64,000 nt of DNA from Phascolarctobacterium_A sp902463975 (GTDB lineage Bacteria; Bacillota; Negativicutes; Acidaminococcales; Acidaminococcaceae): positions 1-64,000 of the forward strand of contig NZ_CABQHJ010000004.1 of the NCBI RefSeq assembly GCF_902463975.1, given 5' to 3'. Both the position numbers and the translations under genes were made by a program. The notes below the pieces were generated by a model. That model searched no databases and was not told the origin of the DNA. It saw only the letters and a list, made by a program, of their open reading frames with translations. Positions within the stretch are counted from its first letter, which is position 1. Each line of letters starts with the position of its first letter. Below are positions 16,311 through 25,781 of the stretch, one piece after another.

Positions 16311-16338
16311 ACGCGTAACGAAAGTTACGCGTTTTTTC
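16311..16338 (+). terminator. Rho-independent terminator
   Basis: ACGCGTAAC and GTTACGCGT arms with a GAAA-type loop, then TTTTTT. Confidence 0.92.
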
Positions 16339-16432
16339 TTTATTTATCACGCTGTGTGTGATAAAATTAATATATTATGGGTTAGTATGTACTGCACCTG
16401 CTGACCACCGTTAAATGATAGGAGGCGGAGCT

Positions 16433-17302
16433 GTGACAGCAGAGCAAAACAATATATATGGAACACTTTATTTATGCGCTACGCCTATCGGTAATCTTGA
16501 GGATATGACACCGCGCGCTTTGCGGATGCTGCAGGAAGCAGATTTGATTGCGGCGGAGGATACACGTCATACGCTGCAGCTTTTAAATCACTTCAACATC
16601 AAAGGACGCCTGGTGCGTTATGATGAGCACAGCAAGGATAAGCAGGGCGAATATCTTTTAGGCCAGCTGCTGGAGGGCAAAAATGTTGCTCTTGTAAGCG
16701 ACGCAGGTTTTCCGGGAATTGCTGATCCCGGTGAAGCTTTGGCGCATGATGCGATTGCCCATGGTATCAGAGTAGTGCCTGTACCCGGTGCCAACGCTGC
16801 TTTATGTGCTTTGATTGCCAGCGGTCTGCCGACATATCCGTTTTTCTTCGGCGGTTTTTTACCAAAGAGTAAGCGTAACAGACGCGAGCAGCTGGAGCAA
16901 TGGCAGCATATTCCTGCGACGATTATTCTTTACGAAGCACCGCACCGGATTGTGGAGGTGCTGAAGGATATCCTGTCTGCGTGGGGCGACCGTCCTTTGG
17001 CGGCAGCACGCGAGCTGACGAAGCTGCATGAGGAATTCTACCGTGGCACGGTCAGCGGCTGTCTGGAATGGCTGGAGGCCAATTCGCCGCGTGGTGAGTT
17101 CTGCCTGGTGCTCGGTGCCGGCGACGGAGCTTTCGTTGCAGCCGAGGAGGAGCTGGAGCCTCTTGACGAGGTGCGCAAGCTGATGGCTGAAGGCGTAGAT
17201 AAAAAGACTGCCTTGGCGCAGGTAGCAAAAAAACGTAAAATTCCCAAACGGGAGCTATATAATCAACTAATTTCTGAAGGAGATGGGTCTGACAATGACT
17301 AA
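16433..17302 (+). CDS. rsmI: 16S rRNA (cytidine1402-2'-O)-methyltransferase
   Basis: This 289-residue protein has the RsmI hallmarks: GTLYLCATPIGNLEDMTPRAL, AAEDTRHT, VSDAGFPGIADPG, VPVPGANAALCALIASGLP and FFGGFLP, followed by the EAPHRI segment. It methylates the 2'-OH of C1402 in the 16S rRNA P site using S-adenosylmethionine. The GTG at 16433 is the start because TAGGAGGCGGAG sits just upstream; the ATG at 16415 has no site. Its end overlaps metG by eight bases. Confidence 0.94.
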   Translation: MTAEQNNIYGTLYLCATPIGNLEDMTPRALRMLQEADLIAAEDTRHTLQLLNHFNIKGRLVRYDEHSKDKQGEYLLGQLLEGKNVALVSDAGFPGIADPGEALAHDAIAHGIRVVPVPGANAALCALIASGLPTYPFFFGGFLPKSKRNRREQLEQWQHIPATIILYEAPHRIVEVLKDILSAWGDRPLAAARELTKLHEEFYRGTVSGCLEWLEANSPRGEFCLVLGAGDGAFVAAEEELEPLDEVRKLMAEGVDKKTALAQVAKKRKIPKRELYNQLISEGDGSDND

Positions 17303-19256
17303 ACCGAGTTATTATATTACAACACCAATTTATTATCCGAGTGACAATCTGCATATAGGCCATGCCTATTGCACAACTATCGCTGACAGCCTGGCACGCT
17401 TTCATCGTTTGAAGGGTGAAGATGTATTCTTCCTGACCGGCAGTGATGAGCATGGTCTGAAAATCCAGCGTAAGGCTAAGGAAAAGGGCGTAACCCCGAT
17501 TCAGTATGTAGATGCAATTATTGCTAACTTCAAGCTGCTGTGGAAAGAGCTGAATATCTCCAACAATGACTTTATCCGCACCAGCCAGGAGCGTCATCAC
17601 AAGGTTGTTCAGGACGCACTGCAAAAAATTTATGAGCAGGGCGATATCTATAAGAAAAATTACAAGGGCCTGTACTGCGTACCCTGCGAATCCTACTGGC
17701 TGGAGCGTCAGCTGGATGAAAACCACTGCTGCCCCGACTGCCATCGTCCGGTAGAGGAGATGGAAGAGGAAAGCTACTTCTTTAAAATGAGCAAATACCA
17801 GGATTGGTGGCTGCAATTCATCGAAGAGCATCCGGACTTTATCCAACCGGCAAGCCGCCGCAACGAGATGATTAATTTCGTTAAGCAAGGTCTGGAGGAT
17901 TTGTGCATTACCCGTACCACCTTTGACTGGGGTATTCCTGTTCCGTTTGACAAAAAACATGTTGTTTATGTATGGTTCGATGCTCTGCTGAACTATCTGA
18001 CCGGCATTAAATACGGCACCGATGATGCCTTCTTCCACAAATACTGGCCGGCAAGCCTGCATCTGGTAGGCAAGGAAATCGTGCGCTTCCACACCATTAT
18101 CTGGCCGATTATGCTGCATGCTATGGGTCTGGAAATGCCGCAAGAGGTTTACGGTCATGGCTGGCTCGTAGTTGACGGCGACAAAATGTCCAAATCCAAG
18201 GGCAACGTTATCGACCCGCTGGGCCTGATTGATGAGTTCGGCGCTGATGCTATCCGCTACTTCCTGCTGCGCGAAATCAACCTGGGCAGCGACGGCAACT
18301 TCTCCCGTGATGCACTGATTACCCGTGTAAATGCAGATTTGGCCAACGACCTGGGCAACCTGCTGCACAGAACCGTCAGCATGATTGAAAAATATCATGG
18401 CGGTATTGTTGCCGATACCGGTGCCAACGAGCCGATTGATGATGAGCTGAAGGCTCTCGTTAAAGAAACCGTAGCTAACTATGTTAAGGCTATGGACAAC
18501 ATGGAAATCAACACTGCAATTAAGGGCGTATGGGCTTTAATCAGCCGCGCCAACAAATACATCGACGAAACCGCTCCGTGGATTCTGGCTAAGGACGAGG
18601 CTAAGGCTGATCGTCTGAAGACTGTTATGTACAACCTGGCTGAAACTCTGCGTATCGTAGCTATTTTAATCAGCCCGTACATCCCGACCACCAGCCCGAA
18701 AATTTACACCCAGCTTGGCCTGACTGTGCCTGAGCAGTTCCTGCTGGCTGACGCTGAATGGGGCGGCTTGGCAAACGGCACTAAGGTTTGCAAGGGCGAG
18801 CCTCTGTATCCGCGTATCGAGGTTACCGAAGACGGCGCAACCATCATCGGCGGCAAACGCTATGAGCATAAGGCTGCAGCTCCCGTACCTGCTCCGGCAG
18901 AAGAAGCAAAGCCTGCTATGGAGCCGATTAAACCGGAAATAGCTTTCCCTGACTTCGAGAAGATTGACCTGCGCGTAGGCAAGGTTCTGGAAGCAGAAAA
19001 GGTTAAGAAATCCAAAAAGCTGCTTAAGCTGCAGGTAGAAATAGGTGATGAGGTACGCACTATTGTCAGCGGTATTTCCCAATACTATGAGCCTGAACAG
19101 ATGGTAGGCAAAAACGTTGTTGTTGTAGCAAACCTGGCACCGGCTAAGCTGATGGGCATCGAGTCCTTCGGCATGCTGCTGTGTGCTTCCGACGGACAGG
19201 GCAATTTGGCTCTTGTTGACCCGCAAAATCTTGCTTCCGGCAGTCGTGTAAAATAA
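17295..19256 (+). CDS. metG: Methionyl-tRNA synthetase
   Basis: This 653-residue class I synthetase has the HIGH motif (near residue 20-23), a zinc knuckle in the inserted domain (CVPC then CCPDC), the KMSKSKGN loop (near residue 297) and a C-terminal Trbp111/EMAP-type tRNA-binding domain (from about residue 550; DLRVGKVLEAEKVKKSKKLLKL). It charges initiator and elongator tRNA-Met. An AAGGAG site is too close to the ATG at 17283, so ATG 17295 (MTKPSYY) is preferred. Codon usage is noticeably polished (few rare codons), as for a highly expressed gene. It overlaps rsmI. Confidence 0.96.
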   Translation: MTKPSYYITTPIYYPSDNLHIGHAYCTTIADSLARFHRLKGEDVFFLTGSDEHGLKIQRKAKEKGVTPIQYVDAIIANFKLLWKELNISNNDFIRTSQERHHKVVQDALQKIYEQGDIYKKNYKGLYCVPCESYWLERQLDENHCCPDCHRPVEEMEEESYFFKMSKYQDWWLQFIEEHPDFIQPASRRNEMINFVKQGLEDLCITRTTFDWGIPVPFDKKHVVYVWFDALLNYLTGIKYGTDDAFFHKYWPASLHLVGKEIVRFHTIIWPIMLHAMGLEMPQEVYGHGWLVVDGDKMSKSKGNVIDPLGLIDEFGADAIRYFLLREINLGSDGNFSRDALITRVNADLANDLGNLLHRTVSMIEKYHGGIVADTGANEPIDDELKALVKETVANYVKAMDNMEINTAIKGVWALISRANKYIDETAPWILAKDEAKADRLKTVMYNLAETLRIVAILISPYIPTTSPKIYTQLGLTVPEQFLLADAEWGGLANGTKVCKGEPLYPRIEVTEDGATIIGGKRYEHKAAAPVPAPAEEAKPAMEPIKPEIAFPDFEKIDLRVGKVLEAEKVKKSKKLLKLQVEIGDEVRTIVSGISQYYEPEQMVGKNVVVVANLAPAKLMGIESFGMLLCASDGQGNLALVDPQNLASGSRVK

Positions 19257-19376
19257 AAAAGTGCTTGATGCACTCTGAGATTTAGAGCAGTCACTCTGAT
19301 ACGTTTTGGCGGATGAGGAGTGCCTGCTCTTCGTCTATTAACATATTGTCTTTTATTTTGGAAGGGGGACTTATCA

Positions 19377-19967
19377 GTGTCCGAAAAGCTTTTTTCGCGC
19401 TTGTTCTGGCGACCGTATATTTTTATAGGCATCAGTATGATTTTAGTGCTGCTGAGCAGCATGGTGCCTTATATCCTGCCGCATGCATGGCTGGGAGAGC
19501 ATTATCCCGGTTACGATTTTTACATGTTTAAGGGCATGGCCTGGACGCTGAAGCTGGCGCTGCTGATTTATTTATATGGCATTGTCTGCATCTTTACGAA
19601 GAACTATTTCCCTAAGCTGAGCAGCCTGTGTACTAAAGAGGTGCGTGCGGTGATTACCGGCTACAAAAGCAGCTGGAGCCGTGGCAAGCAGCTGTGTCCT
19701 GTTTTTACCTATAAAGTCGGTGACAAGGAATACAGCGAGGCCTTGAACGAAGCCAAGGGAACCAAGGAAAAGAGTGGCGACGTGCTGGAGCGTGGCTTTA
19801 CGCTGAAGCTGCCGCGTAAAATTATTTATAATCCGCAAAATCCAAAAGAATTTTACCTGCCGGGCTGCGAATATTATTCGCGTAAGGCGGCGGTTTTCCG
19901 TTATATTTTGTTCAGTATGCTGCTTTTTTTGCAGCTGTATCTGAACTTTTTTGTGAATGTGAGGTAA
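19377..19967 (+). CDS. DUF3592-like membrane protein
   Basis: This ~196-residue protein has two N-terminal membrane helices (about residues 12-32 and 55-78), a middle soluble beta domain with a VRAVITGYKSSWSRG...CPVFTYKVGDKEY pattern, and a C-terminal helix (FRYILFSMLLFLQLYLNFF). The layout resembles DUF3592 proteins. GTG 19377 is chosen because GAAGGGGG lies just upstream; a GTG at 19320 lacks a site. It lies between metG and the tatD-like gene on the same strand. Function unknown. Confidence 0.65.
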   Translation: MSEKLFSRLFWRPYIFIGISMILVLLSSMVPYILPHAWLGEHYPGYDFYMFKGMAWTLKLALLIYLYGIVCIFTKNYFPKLSSLCTKEVRAVITGYKSSWSRGKQLCPVFTYKVGDKEYSEALNEAKGTKEKSGDVLERGFTLKLPRKIIYNPQNPKEFYLPGCEYYSRKAAVFRYILFSMLLFLQLYLNFFVNVR

Positions 19968-19970
19968 ATT

Positions 19971-20750
19971 ATGAGCAGAACTGGTTTGTGGGATTCGCAT
20001 GCCCATTTAGATGACGAAGCGTTTAACGAAGACAGAGAGCAACTGATTGCGCAGCTGGAGCAGGATATGGACGGTATCGTCAATCCCGGCTGTGATGCTG
20101 CCAGCAGTGCTGTTGCGGTGGAGCTGGCGGAAAAATATCCGTTTATATATGCGGCAGTAGGCTGGCATCCGGAAAATTTAAAGGGTATTCCTGCTGATTA
20201 TCTGCAGCAGCTGGCAGAGTGGGCGCAGCACCCGAAGGTTGTGGCAATCGGTGAAATCGGTCTTGATTATTACTGGAAGGAAAACGAGCCTAAGGAGGTA
20301 CAGAAGCGTATTTTCTTAGAGCAGATTGACCTGGCTAAGCAGTTTGATTTGCCGGTGATTATTCATGACAGGGATGCGCACGGCGATATGCTGGAAATCT
20401 TCCAGAAGGAAGTGCATGGCGTACAGGCAGTGTTCCACTGCTTCAGCGGCTCGCTGGAAATGGCGAAGGAGCTGGCTAAACGCGGCTATTACTTTGGCTT
20501 CGGCGGTACGTCTACCTATAAGAATGCGCAGAAGGTGCGTGAGGTTATGCAGTATATTCCTAAGGAGCTGCTGCTGTTTGAAACCGACAGCCCTTATCTT
20601 ACACCGATACCGTTCCGCGGCAAGCGCAATAATCCCGGCTATACGGAATATACGGCGCGTAATGCGGCGCAGGTGCTGGGAATGGAGTTTGAAGAGCTGG
20701 CGGCAATTGCTACGGCAAATACAAAAAGATTATTCTGGAAGATAAAATAA
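19971..20750 (+). CDS. TatD-family metal-dependent deoxyribonuclease
   Basis: This 259-residue TIM-barrel hydrolase has the TatD motifs: DSHAHLDDEAF (residues 6-16), AVGWHPE, IGEIGLDYYW, VIIHDRDAH, VFHCFSGS and LFETDSPYLTP. TatD proteins are metal-dependent 3'-5' nucleases with roles in DNA repair or turnover. Gene order metG-(membrane protein)-tatD is like metS-dayD/yabD of Bacillus, which is next to rnmV/ksgA; here that second block is 5 kb downstream. Start ATG 19971 has GTGAGG upstream. A terminator follows. Confidence 0.93.
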   Translation: MSRTGLWDSHAHLDDEAFNEDREQLIAQLEQDMDGIVNPGCDAASSAVAVELAEKYPFIYAAVGWHPENLKGIPADYLQQLAEWAQHPKVVAIGEIGLDYYWKENEPKEVQKRIFLEQIDLAKQFDLPVIIHDRDAHGDMLEIFQKEVHGVQAVFHCFSGSLEMAKELAKRGYYFGFGGTSTYKNAQKVREVMQYIPKELLLFETDSPYLTPIPFRGKRNNPGYTEYTARNAAQVLGMEFEELAAIATANTKRLFWKIK

Positions 20751-20777
20751 GCATAAGGCTGCTTACGGCAAATAATC

Positions 20778-20812
20778 AGAGAGGTCCTGTGATGCATGGG
20801 CCTCTCTTTTTT
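20778..20812 (+). terminator. Rho-independent terminator
   Basis: AGAGAGGTCC and GGGCCTCTCT arms, then TTTTTT. Confidence 0.85.
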
Positions 20813-20941
20813 GTGCAGACGTGCGGAGCGTAAAGAATAAATTTGTGCGGATGGCTGCTTTAAAGCTATATCTGCAGTGCTAAATATGTTAAAATATAAT
20901 GATGTACTAAATTAGTTTAGCTTTGCCGGAGGGAGCAAATA

Positions 20942-22390
20942 ATGAAAGATAAAATTAGCATGCCTTTAATAGAGGCGATGCTGCAATATAAAAGTGAGGA
21001 CGTCTATCCTCTGCATACTCCCGGACATAAGGGAGGACGCGGCATGCAGCGCTTGCTGCGTCAGGAGCTGGGTGGCAGCGTGCAGATGGACGTGTCGCTG
21101 ATGAGCGAGCTGGACGATATCCACGAGCCGGAAACCTATATTAAAGAAGCGCAAGAGCTGGCAGCGCAAACCTACGGCAGTGATGCCTGCTTTTGGGCAG
21201 TCAACGGCACGAGCCAGGCAATTCATGCCATGCTGCTGACGGCGCTGAATCCGGGAGAAAAGCTGCTGTTGCCGCGTAATGCGCACCGCAGTGTTGCCGG
21301 CGGACTTGTTTTGGGTGGTATAGAGGCAGTTTATCTACAGCCGGAGTATCAGCCGAAATTCGGTATTCAGATGCAGGTTACTGTGCAGCAGATAGAGGCG
21401 GCGCTGGCGCAGGACAGCAAGATTAAAGCGGTGTTGCTGACAAGCCCCAATTATTACGGTGTGGCGGCAGATGTGCGGGCGATTGCCGATTGCTGCCATG
21501 CGCATAATGCAGTGCTGCTGGTGGATGAGGCGCATGGACCGCATTTGGGCTTCAGTGAGCTGTTGCCGCCGTCCGCTCTGCAGTGCGGTGCTGATGCCTG
21601 TGCTCAGAGTACGCATAAAATTTTGGGCGCGATGACGCAGTGCAGTATGCTGCATGTGCAGGGAGCGTATCTTGATTTGCAGCGTGCGGCGGATGTGATG
21701 AGCCTTTTGACGACGACAAGTCCCAACTATCTGCTGATGGCATCACTGGATGCTGCCAGAGCGCAGGTGCAGGTCTACGGCAAGGAGATGGCAGCGGCGG
21801 CTGTACAGGCTGCTGCCAAGCTGCGCAGCCTGTGTGCCGCCTATAGCGGATTGCGTGTAATGGAAGCAGCGGATTGCGGCGGACTGCAGCTGGACAGCAC
21901 CAAGGTGACAGTCAACTTTGCAGCCTGGGGCTATAGCGGCGTAGAGGTAGGGGAACTTTTCCGTGAGGCAAGAATTGCCGTGGAATTAGTAGATGCCTAT
22001 AATGTACTCTTTTTGGTGACCTATGCCGATGTTACTACGGATTATGATGAGGCGTTGGCAAGGATTGCTGCCGTATTGGATAAAATGCAGGCGCAAAAGC
22101 GTGCGCCGCTGCAGCTGGCAGCGGCAGCGAGGGTGCCGCAGACGCAGGCAGTTTTGCCTTTGCGCGACGTGTTCTATCGTGCGAAAAAGGTGGTACCGTT
22201 GGCGCAGGCTGCAGGCAAAATCTGCGGCGAGCAGGTGAGCTTTTATCCGCCGGGAATACCGGTACTGCTGCCGGGTGAGCTGGTAACGGAAGAGATTATT
22301 GCCTACTGCATAGCGCAGAAGGAGCTGGGTTTACCGGTAAGCGGACCTGCGGACAGCAGCTTACAAACGATACGTATTATTGCGGATTGA
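20942..22390 (+). CDS. PLP-dependent Orn/Lys/Arg decarboxylase-family protein (YaaO-like)
   Basis: This 482-residue fold-type I PLP enzyme has the decarboxylase family start PLHTPGHKGG, the VNGTSQAIHAML segment, LVDEAHGPHLGF and the Schiff-base Lys in QSTHKILGAMTQ. The length matches the short YaaO/SpeA type, which lacks the long wing domain of the inducible enzymes. Bacillus SpeA-type relatives decarboxylate arginine; others use lysine, so the substrate is open. It leads the tmk-holB-ricT unit, as yaaO does in Bacillus. The start has GGAGGGAG upstream; a TATAAT lies at 20895-20900. Confidence 0.88.
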   Translation: MKDKISMPLIEAMLQYKSEDVYPLHTPGHKGGRGMQRLLRQELGGSVQMDVSLMSELDDIHEPETYIKEAQELAAQTYGSDACFWAVNGTSQAIHAMLLTALNPGEKLLLPRNAHRSVAGGLVLGGIEAVYLQPEYQPKFGIQMQVTVQQIEAALAQDSKIKAVLLTSPNYYGVAADVRAIADCCHAHNAVLLVDEAHGPHLGFSELLPPSALQCGADACAQSTHKILGAMTQCSMLHVQGAYLDLQRAADVMSLLTTTSPNYLLMASLDAARAQVQVYGKEMAAAAVQAAAKLRSLCAAYSGLRVMEAADCGGLQLDSTKVTVNFAAWGYSGVEVGELFREARIAVELVDAYNVLFLVTYADVTTDYDEALARIAAVLDKMQAQKRAPLQLAAAARVPQTQAVLPLRDVFYRAKKVVPLAQAAGKICGEQVSFYPPGIPVLLPGELVTEEIIAYCIAQKELGLPVSGPADSSLQTIRIIAD

Positions 22391-22400
22391 GGTAAATAAA

Positions 22401-23036
22401 ATGCGAGGATTTTTCATTACATTTGAAGGAATAGACGGAGCGGGGAAAACTACCCAGCAGCATTTGGCAGCGCAGGCCTTGCGCGAGCAGGGCTATGATG
22501 TACTGGAAAGCCGCGAGCCCGGTGGTACTCAGCTGGCTGAAAAGGTGCGCGCTTTGGTGTTGGACCCGGAGCTGCCGCTGACAACAGCAACGCAGACGTT
22601 GCTGTATCTGGCAGCACGCAGCGAGCATGTCGACAAGCTGCTGCGTCCGGCTGTGGAAGCAGGCAAGATTATTATCTGTGACCGCTTCAATGATTCAACA
22701 CTGGTTTATCAGGGACTGGCGCAGGGCAAAACTCCGGAGGAGATTGCGCAGCTGCGCCGGTTGGGCTCTTTTGCTACCGGAGGCTTGGAGCCTGATTTGA
22801 CGCTTGTTTTTGATGCCGACCCGGCAAAATTGCTGGCGCGTCGCCAGCAGCGTGGTGTGCAGGACCGTTATGAAAAGCAGGGGCTGGAATTTCAGCAGCG
22901 ACTGCGTGCAGGCTTTCTGCAGCTGGCCGAGGCGGAGCCGCAACGCTTGCAGGTGATTGATGCCTTAGGCACGCAGCAGGAGGTTACTGCGAAGGTGCTG
23001 CAGGTCATCAGTAGAGTAATCAGCGGAGAGAAATAA
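22401..23036 (+). CDS. tmk: Thymidylate kinase
   Basis: This 211-residue kinase has the P-loop FEGIDGAGKTT (residues 6-16), the DR(F/Y) motif ICDRFNDSTLVYQG and the LID region with ARRQQRGVQDRYE. It phosphorylates dTMP to dTDP for DNA synthesis. The ATG at 22401 has GAGG upstream; the frame extends further up to a TTG without support. It follows the decarboxylase gene by 10 bases and precedes holB by one base, so all are co-transcribed. Confidence 0.95.
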   Translation: MRGFFITFEGIDGAGKTTQQHLAAQALREQGYDVLESREPGGTQLAEKVRALVLDPELPLTTATQTLLYLAARSEHVDKLLRPAVEAGKIIICDRFNDSTLVYQGLAQGKTPEEIAQLRRLGSFATGGLEPDLTLVFDADPAKLLARRQQRGVQDRYEKQGLEFQQRLRAGFLQLAEAEPQRLQVIDALGTQQEVTAKVLQVISRVISGEK

Positions 23037-23037
23037 A

Positions 23038-24063
23038 ATGTGGGAGCATATTATCGGCCACAAAGAACAGAAAAATTTTCTGCAGAATTATCTGCAGGCC
23101 AAGGAGCGTCCGCATGCATTGCTGTTCAGCGGTGCAGCCGGCTTGGGTAAGCGCACGCTGGCTCTGGAATTTGCCAAGGCACTGCTTTGCTTTCAGCATA
23201 GCGGAACAGATGGCTGTGAGGCCTGCAGGCTGATGAACCTGCAGGACGGCAATCTGAGCCATCCTGATTTTGTGCTGGTGCAGCACGAATGGGATGATAA
23301 AAAGGACCGTTTAAGAGATACGATTATTATCGACCAGATCAGGGAGCTGACGGCTAAAACGGTGCTGGCACCGGTGATGTCACCGACGCGGGTGTGCATT
23401 GTTGAGGATGCAGATACCATGGTGCCTGCGGCCGCCAATGCTTTTTTGAAGCTGCTGGAGGAGCCGCCGGCCGGCTGGGTGATTATTTTGCTGGCAGCCA
23501 ATGTCAACAGGCTGTTGCCGACTATTATGTCGCGCGTGGTGCAGCTGCGCTTTCAGGCAATCGAGCCGCAGCTGGTGGAGCAGGCGCTGCAGGCAAGGCA
23601 GATAGAGCCTGCCAAGGCTGCAGTGTTGGCACGTATCAGTGAAGGCTCAATCGGCTTGGCGCTGAATTTAGCTGCAGCCAAGGGGCAGTTGGATGTATTT
23701 GAATGCCGTAAGCAGGCGGCAGCCTTTTTGGAGGCTTTGCCCTTGGCGATGCCGATGAATTATCTGGCCGGCCGCAGCTGGCTGGATAAAAAGCTGCAGC
23801 GCGAGCAGGCACTGCTGCTTGTGCAGCTGTGGCAGCTGCTGTTGCGCGATTTAATGATGTGCAAATTGCAGCTTTATGATAGAATATATAATATAGATTT
23901 ACTGGATGAGCTTAAAAGTCAGAGCAGCGGCTGGCAGCTGTCGGCGCTGAAGCAGGCTTTAGTGATTGTACAGGAAGCATATGACGCATTGGTAAGCAGT
24001 GTCGGCATGAAGACGGCATTGGAAACCATGGCGCTTAAAATAGATAAAATTTATAAGGAGTGA
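23038..24063 (+). CDS. holB: DNA polymerase III delta' subunit
   Basis: This 341-residue clamp-loader subunit begins MWEHIIGHKEQKNFLQNYL, then has the P-loop-like SGAAGLGKRTLALEFAKALLC (residues ~31-51), a zinc-type CFQHSGTDGCEAC cluster and the EDADTMVPAAANAFLKLLEEPP segment typical of DnaX/delta' proteins. It helps load the sliding clamp. It lies between tmk and ricT as in other Firmicutes. Confidence 0.93.
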   Translation: MWEHIIGHKEQKNFLQNYLQAKERPHALLFSGAAGLGKRTLALEFAKALLCFQHSGTDGCEACRLMNLQDGNLSHPDFVLVQHEWDDKKDRLRDTIIIDQIRELTAKTVLAPVMSPTRVCIVEDADTMVPAAANAFLKLLEEPPAGWVIILLAANVNRLLPTIMSRVVQLRFQAIEPQLVEQALQARQIEPAKAAVLARISEGSIGLALNLAAAKGQLDVFECRKQAAAFLEALPLAMPMNYLAGRSWLDKKLQREQALLLVQLWQLLLRDLMMCKLQLYDRIYNIDLLDELKSQSSGWQLSALKQALVIVQEAYDALVSSVGMKTALETMALKIDKIYKE

Positions 24064-24069
24064 TAATTT

Positions 24070-24912
24070 ATGCCGACAGTAGTAGGCATTCGCTTTAAAA
24101 AAGCGTGCAAGATATATTATTTTGACCCGGCGGAAACAGGTGTAGCAAAGGGTGATTTTGCTATCGTAGAAACAGCGCGTGGTGTGGAATACGGCGAGGT
24201 CGTTATCGGACCGCGTGAGGTAGAAGACAAGCAGATTGTTTCCCCGCTCAAGCCGGTTATGCGTAAAGCAACAGCCGATGATGACATGAAGCTGGCAGAA
24301 AACAAAATCCGTGAAAAGGAAGCGTTCAATATCTGCTTGCGCAAAATCAAAAATCATGGCCTGCCCATGCGTCTGATTGACGTAGAGTTTACCTTTGATG
24401 TGAATAAGATTATTTTCTACTTCACTGCTGACGGACGCATTGACTTCCGTGAGCTGGTTAAGGATTTGGCAGCTGTTTTCCGTACCCGTATCGAGCTGCG
24501 CCAGATTGGTGTTCGCGATGAGGCCAAGATGCTGGGTGGTATCGGCAGCTGCGGCCGTCCGCTGTGCTGTGCAACCTTTTTGGGCGACTTTGAGCCTGTT
24601 TCTATCCGCATGGCCAAGGACCAGAGCCTGTCTTTGAACCCGACGAAGATTTCCGGCATCTGCGGTCGTCTGATGTGCTGCCTGAAGTATGAAAACCATA
24701 TGTACTGCAAGCACGGCTGCAACGGCTGCGGTCGTCGCGAGCGTATTGAAATTCCCAAGATGGGCAGCAAGGTAGTGACTACTATGGGCGAAGGCAAGGT
24801 AGTAGGCATTAACCGAAAGGAGCGTACCGCTGCTGTACAGCTTTCTCCGGATAATACTATTCAGGTGGAGTGGGAAGAGCTTGTAGATGCTTCCCAGGCT
24901 GACAATGTCTGA
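24070..24912 (+). CDS. ricT: PSP1-domain protein RicT (YaaT)
   Basis: This 280-residue PSP1 protein starts with VGIRFKKACKIYYFDP and continues with VVIGPREVEDKQIVSPLKPVMRKAT. Its conserved Cys are visible in CGRPLCCATF and CGRLMCCLKYE, with a further CKHGCNGCG cluster. In Bacillus RicT forms an Fe-S complex with RicA and RicF that assists RNase Y in mRNA processing and sporulation; the extra Cys cluster here may enlarge the metal site. It follows holB by six bases. Confidence 0.92.
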   Translation: MPTVVGIRFKKACKIYYFDPAETGVAKGDFAIVETARGVEYGEVVIGPREVEDKQIVSPLKPVMRKATADDDMKLAENKIREKEAFNICLRKIKNHGLPMRLIDVEFTFDVNKIIFYFTADGRIDFRELVKDLAAVFRTRIELRQIGVRDEAKMLGGIGSCGRPLCCATFLGDFEPVSIRMAKDQSLSLNPTKISGICGRLMCCLKYENHMYCKHGCNGCGRRERIEIPKMGSKVVTTMGEGKVVGINRKERTAAVQLSPDNTIQVEWEELVDASQADNV

Positions 24913-25633
24913 GCAGGAAAACAGCCTGCGCTGTGATTATGTGCCGGGCTGCGGCTATAAAATCTGGCAGGATGCCAAAGAGTTCTGCTATACTACGGAT
25001 GCTGTGTTTTTAGGCAACTTTCCGCATGTCGTGCGTAAGGCCAAGGTGTTGGAGCTGGGCTGTGGCACCGGTGCCATCAGCATGCTGCTGGAAAGCAGAG
25101 GTGCGGCGGAGGTTACTGCGCTTGACTGCAATCCGCAGGTAACAAAGCTGGTGCGCCAAAGCGTTGCGGATAATTCTCTGCAGGATAAGTTTACTGTTAT
25201 AGACGGCGATTTGCGCAATTACAAGCAGCTGCTGCAGCCGGAGAGTATGGATTTGGTGGCTGCCAATCCGCCCTACCGCAATAGCGGCAACGTGCGCCAG
25301 GTAGGCACTGCTGCCTGCCACGAGGTTACCTCGACGCTGGAGGATTTTTTTCGGGCAGCGGCCTTTGCTGTGCGCTATCGCGGACGCTTTGCTCTGGTGC
25401 AGCTGCCGGAGCGCTTTGCCGAAAGCATGCAGCTGGCGCTGAAGTATGGCCTGCAGCCGAAGCGTTTGCAATGGGTGCATTCCAAAATTGATAAGCCTGC
25501 CTGGATTTTCCTGATGGAAATGCAGAAGGGTGGCAGCTATGGTCTGGATGTTCTGCCGCCGTTGATAATGTATAATCAGGATGGCAGCTATACAGAGCGG
25601 GTAAAAAAATTCTATGAGTCTGCTGTTAAATAA
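24887..25633 (+). CDS. tRNA1(Val) (adenine37-N6)-methyltransferase-like protein
   Basis: This 248-residue class I methyltransferase has the SAM motif VLELGCGTGAISMLLESRG, the acidic DCNPQ segment and the N6-adenine catalytic motif NPPYRNSG. This fits the YabB/TrmN6 family that methylates A37 of tRNA-Val; rRNA or other tRNA targets cannot be excluded. Two ATGs are possible: 24887 with GGGAAGAG eight bases upstream, and 24905 with a weak site. Both overlap ricT, so the genes are coupled. Confidence 0.85.
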   Translation: MLPRLTMSEQENSLRCDYVPGCGYKIWQDAKEFCYTTDAVFLGNFPHVVRKAKVLELGCGTGAISMLLESRGAAEVTALDCNPQVTKLVRQSVADNSLQDKFTVIDGDLRNYKQLLQPESMDLVAANPPYRNSGNVRQVGTAACHEVTSTLEDFFRAAAFAVRYRGRFALVQLPERFAESMQLALKYGLQPKRLQWVHSKIDKPAWIFLMEMQKGGSYGLDVLPPLIMYNQDGSYTERVKKFYESAVK

Positions 25634-25654
25634 TCTCAGTGGACGGGAAAATTT

Positions 25655-25672
25655 TAGACTATAACTAGTCTA
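25655..25672. repeat. Short perfect inverted repeat
   Basis: TAGACT-ATAACT-AGTCTA in the gap before the 3D-domain gene; too small for a terminator, so possibly an operator. Confidence 0.4.
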
Positions 25673-25727
25673 TATGCTAACAAATTATATATTTTAGATA
25701 CGTGAAAATGCCGTAAATGTCACAAAT

Positions 25728-25757
25728 TTGACGCTTCCTGCTGTTTTATGTTAAAAT
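25728..25757 (+). promoter_or_regulatory. Sigma-70 type promoter for the wall-protein/rnmV/rsmA unit
   Basis: TTGACG (25728-25733), 18-base spacer, TAAAAT (25752-25757), 25 bases before the gene. Confidence 0.65.
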
Positions 25758-25781
25758 AATTACCGGATTAAGGAGGTTTTT

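Noticed and set aside
17052..18398. 448-codon minus-strand frame across metG/rsmI
   Set aside because: Antisense shadow of the certain metG gene in a stretch of biased codon use.
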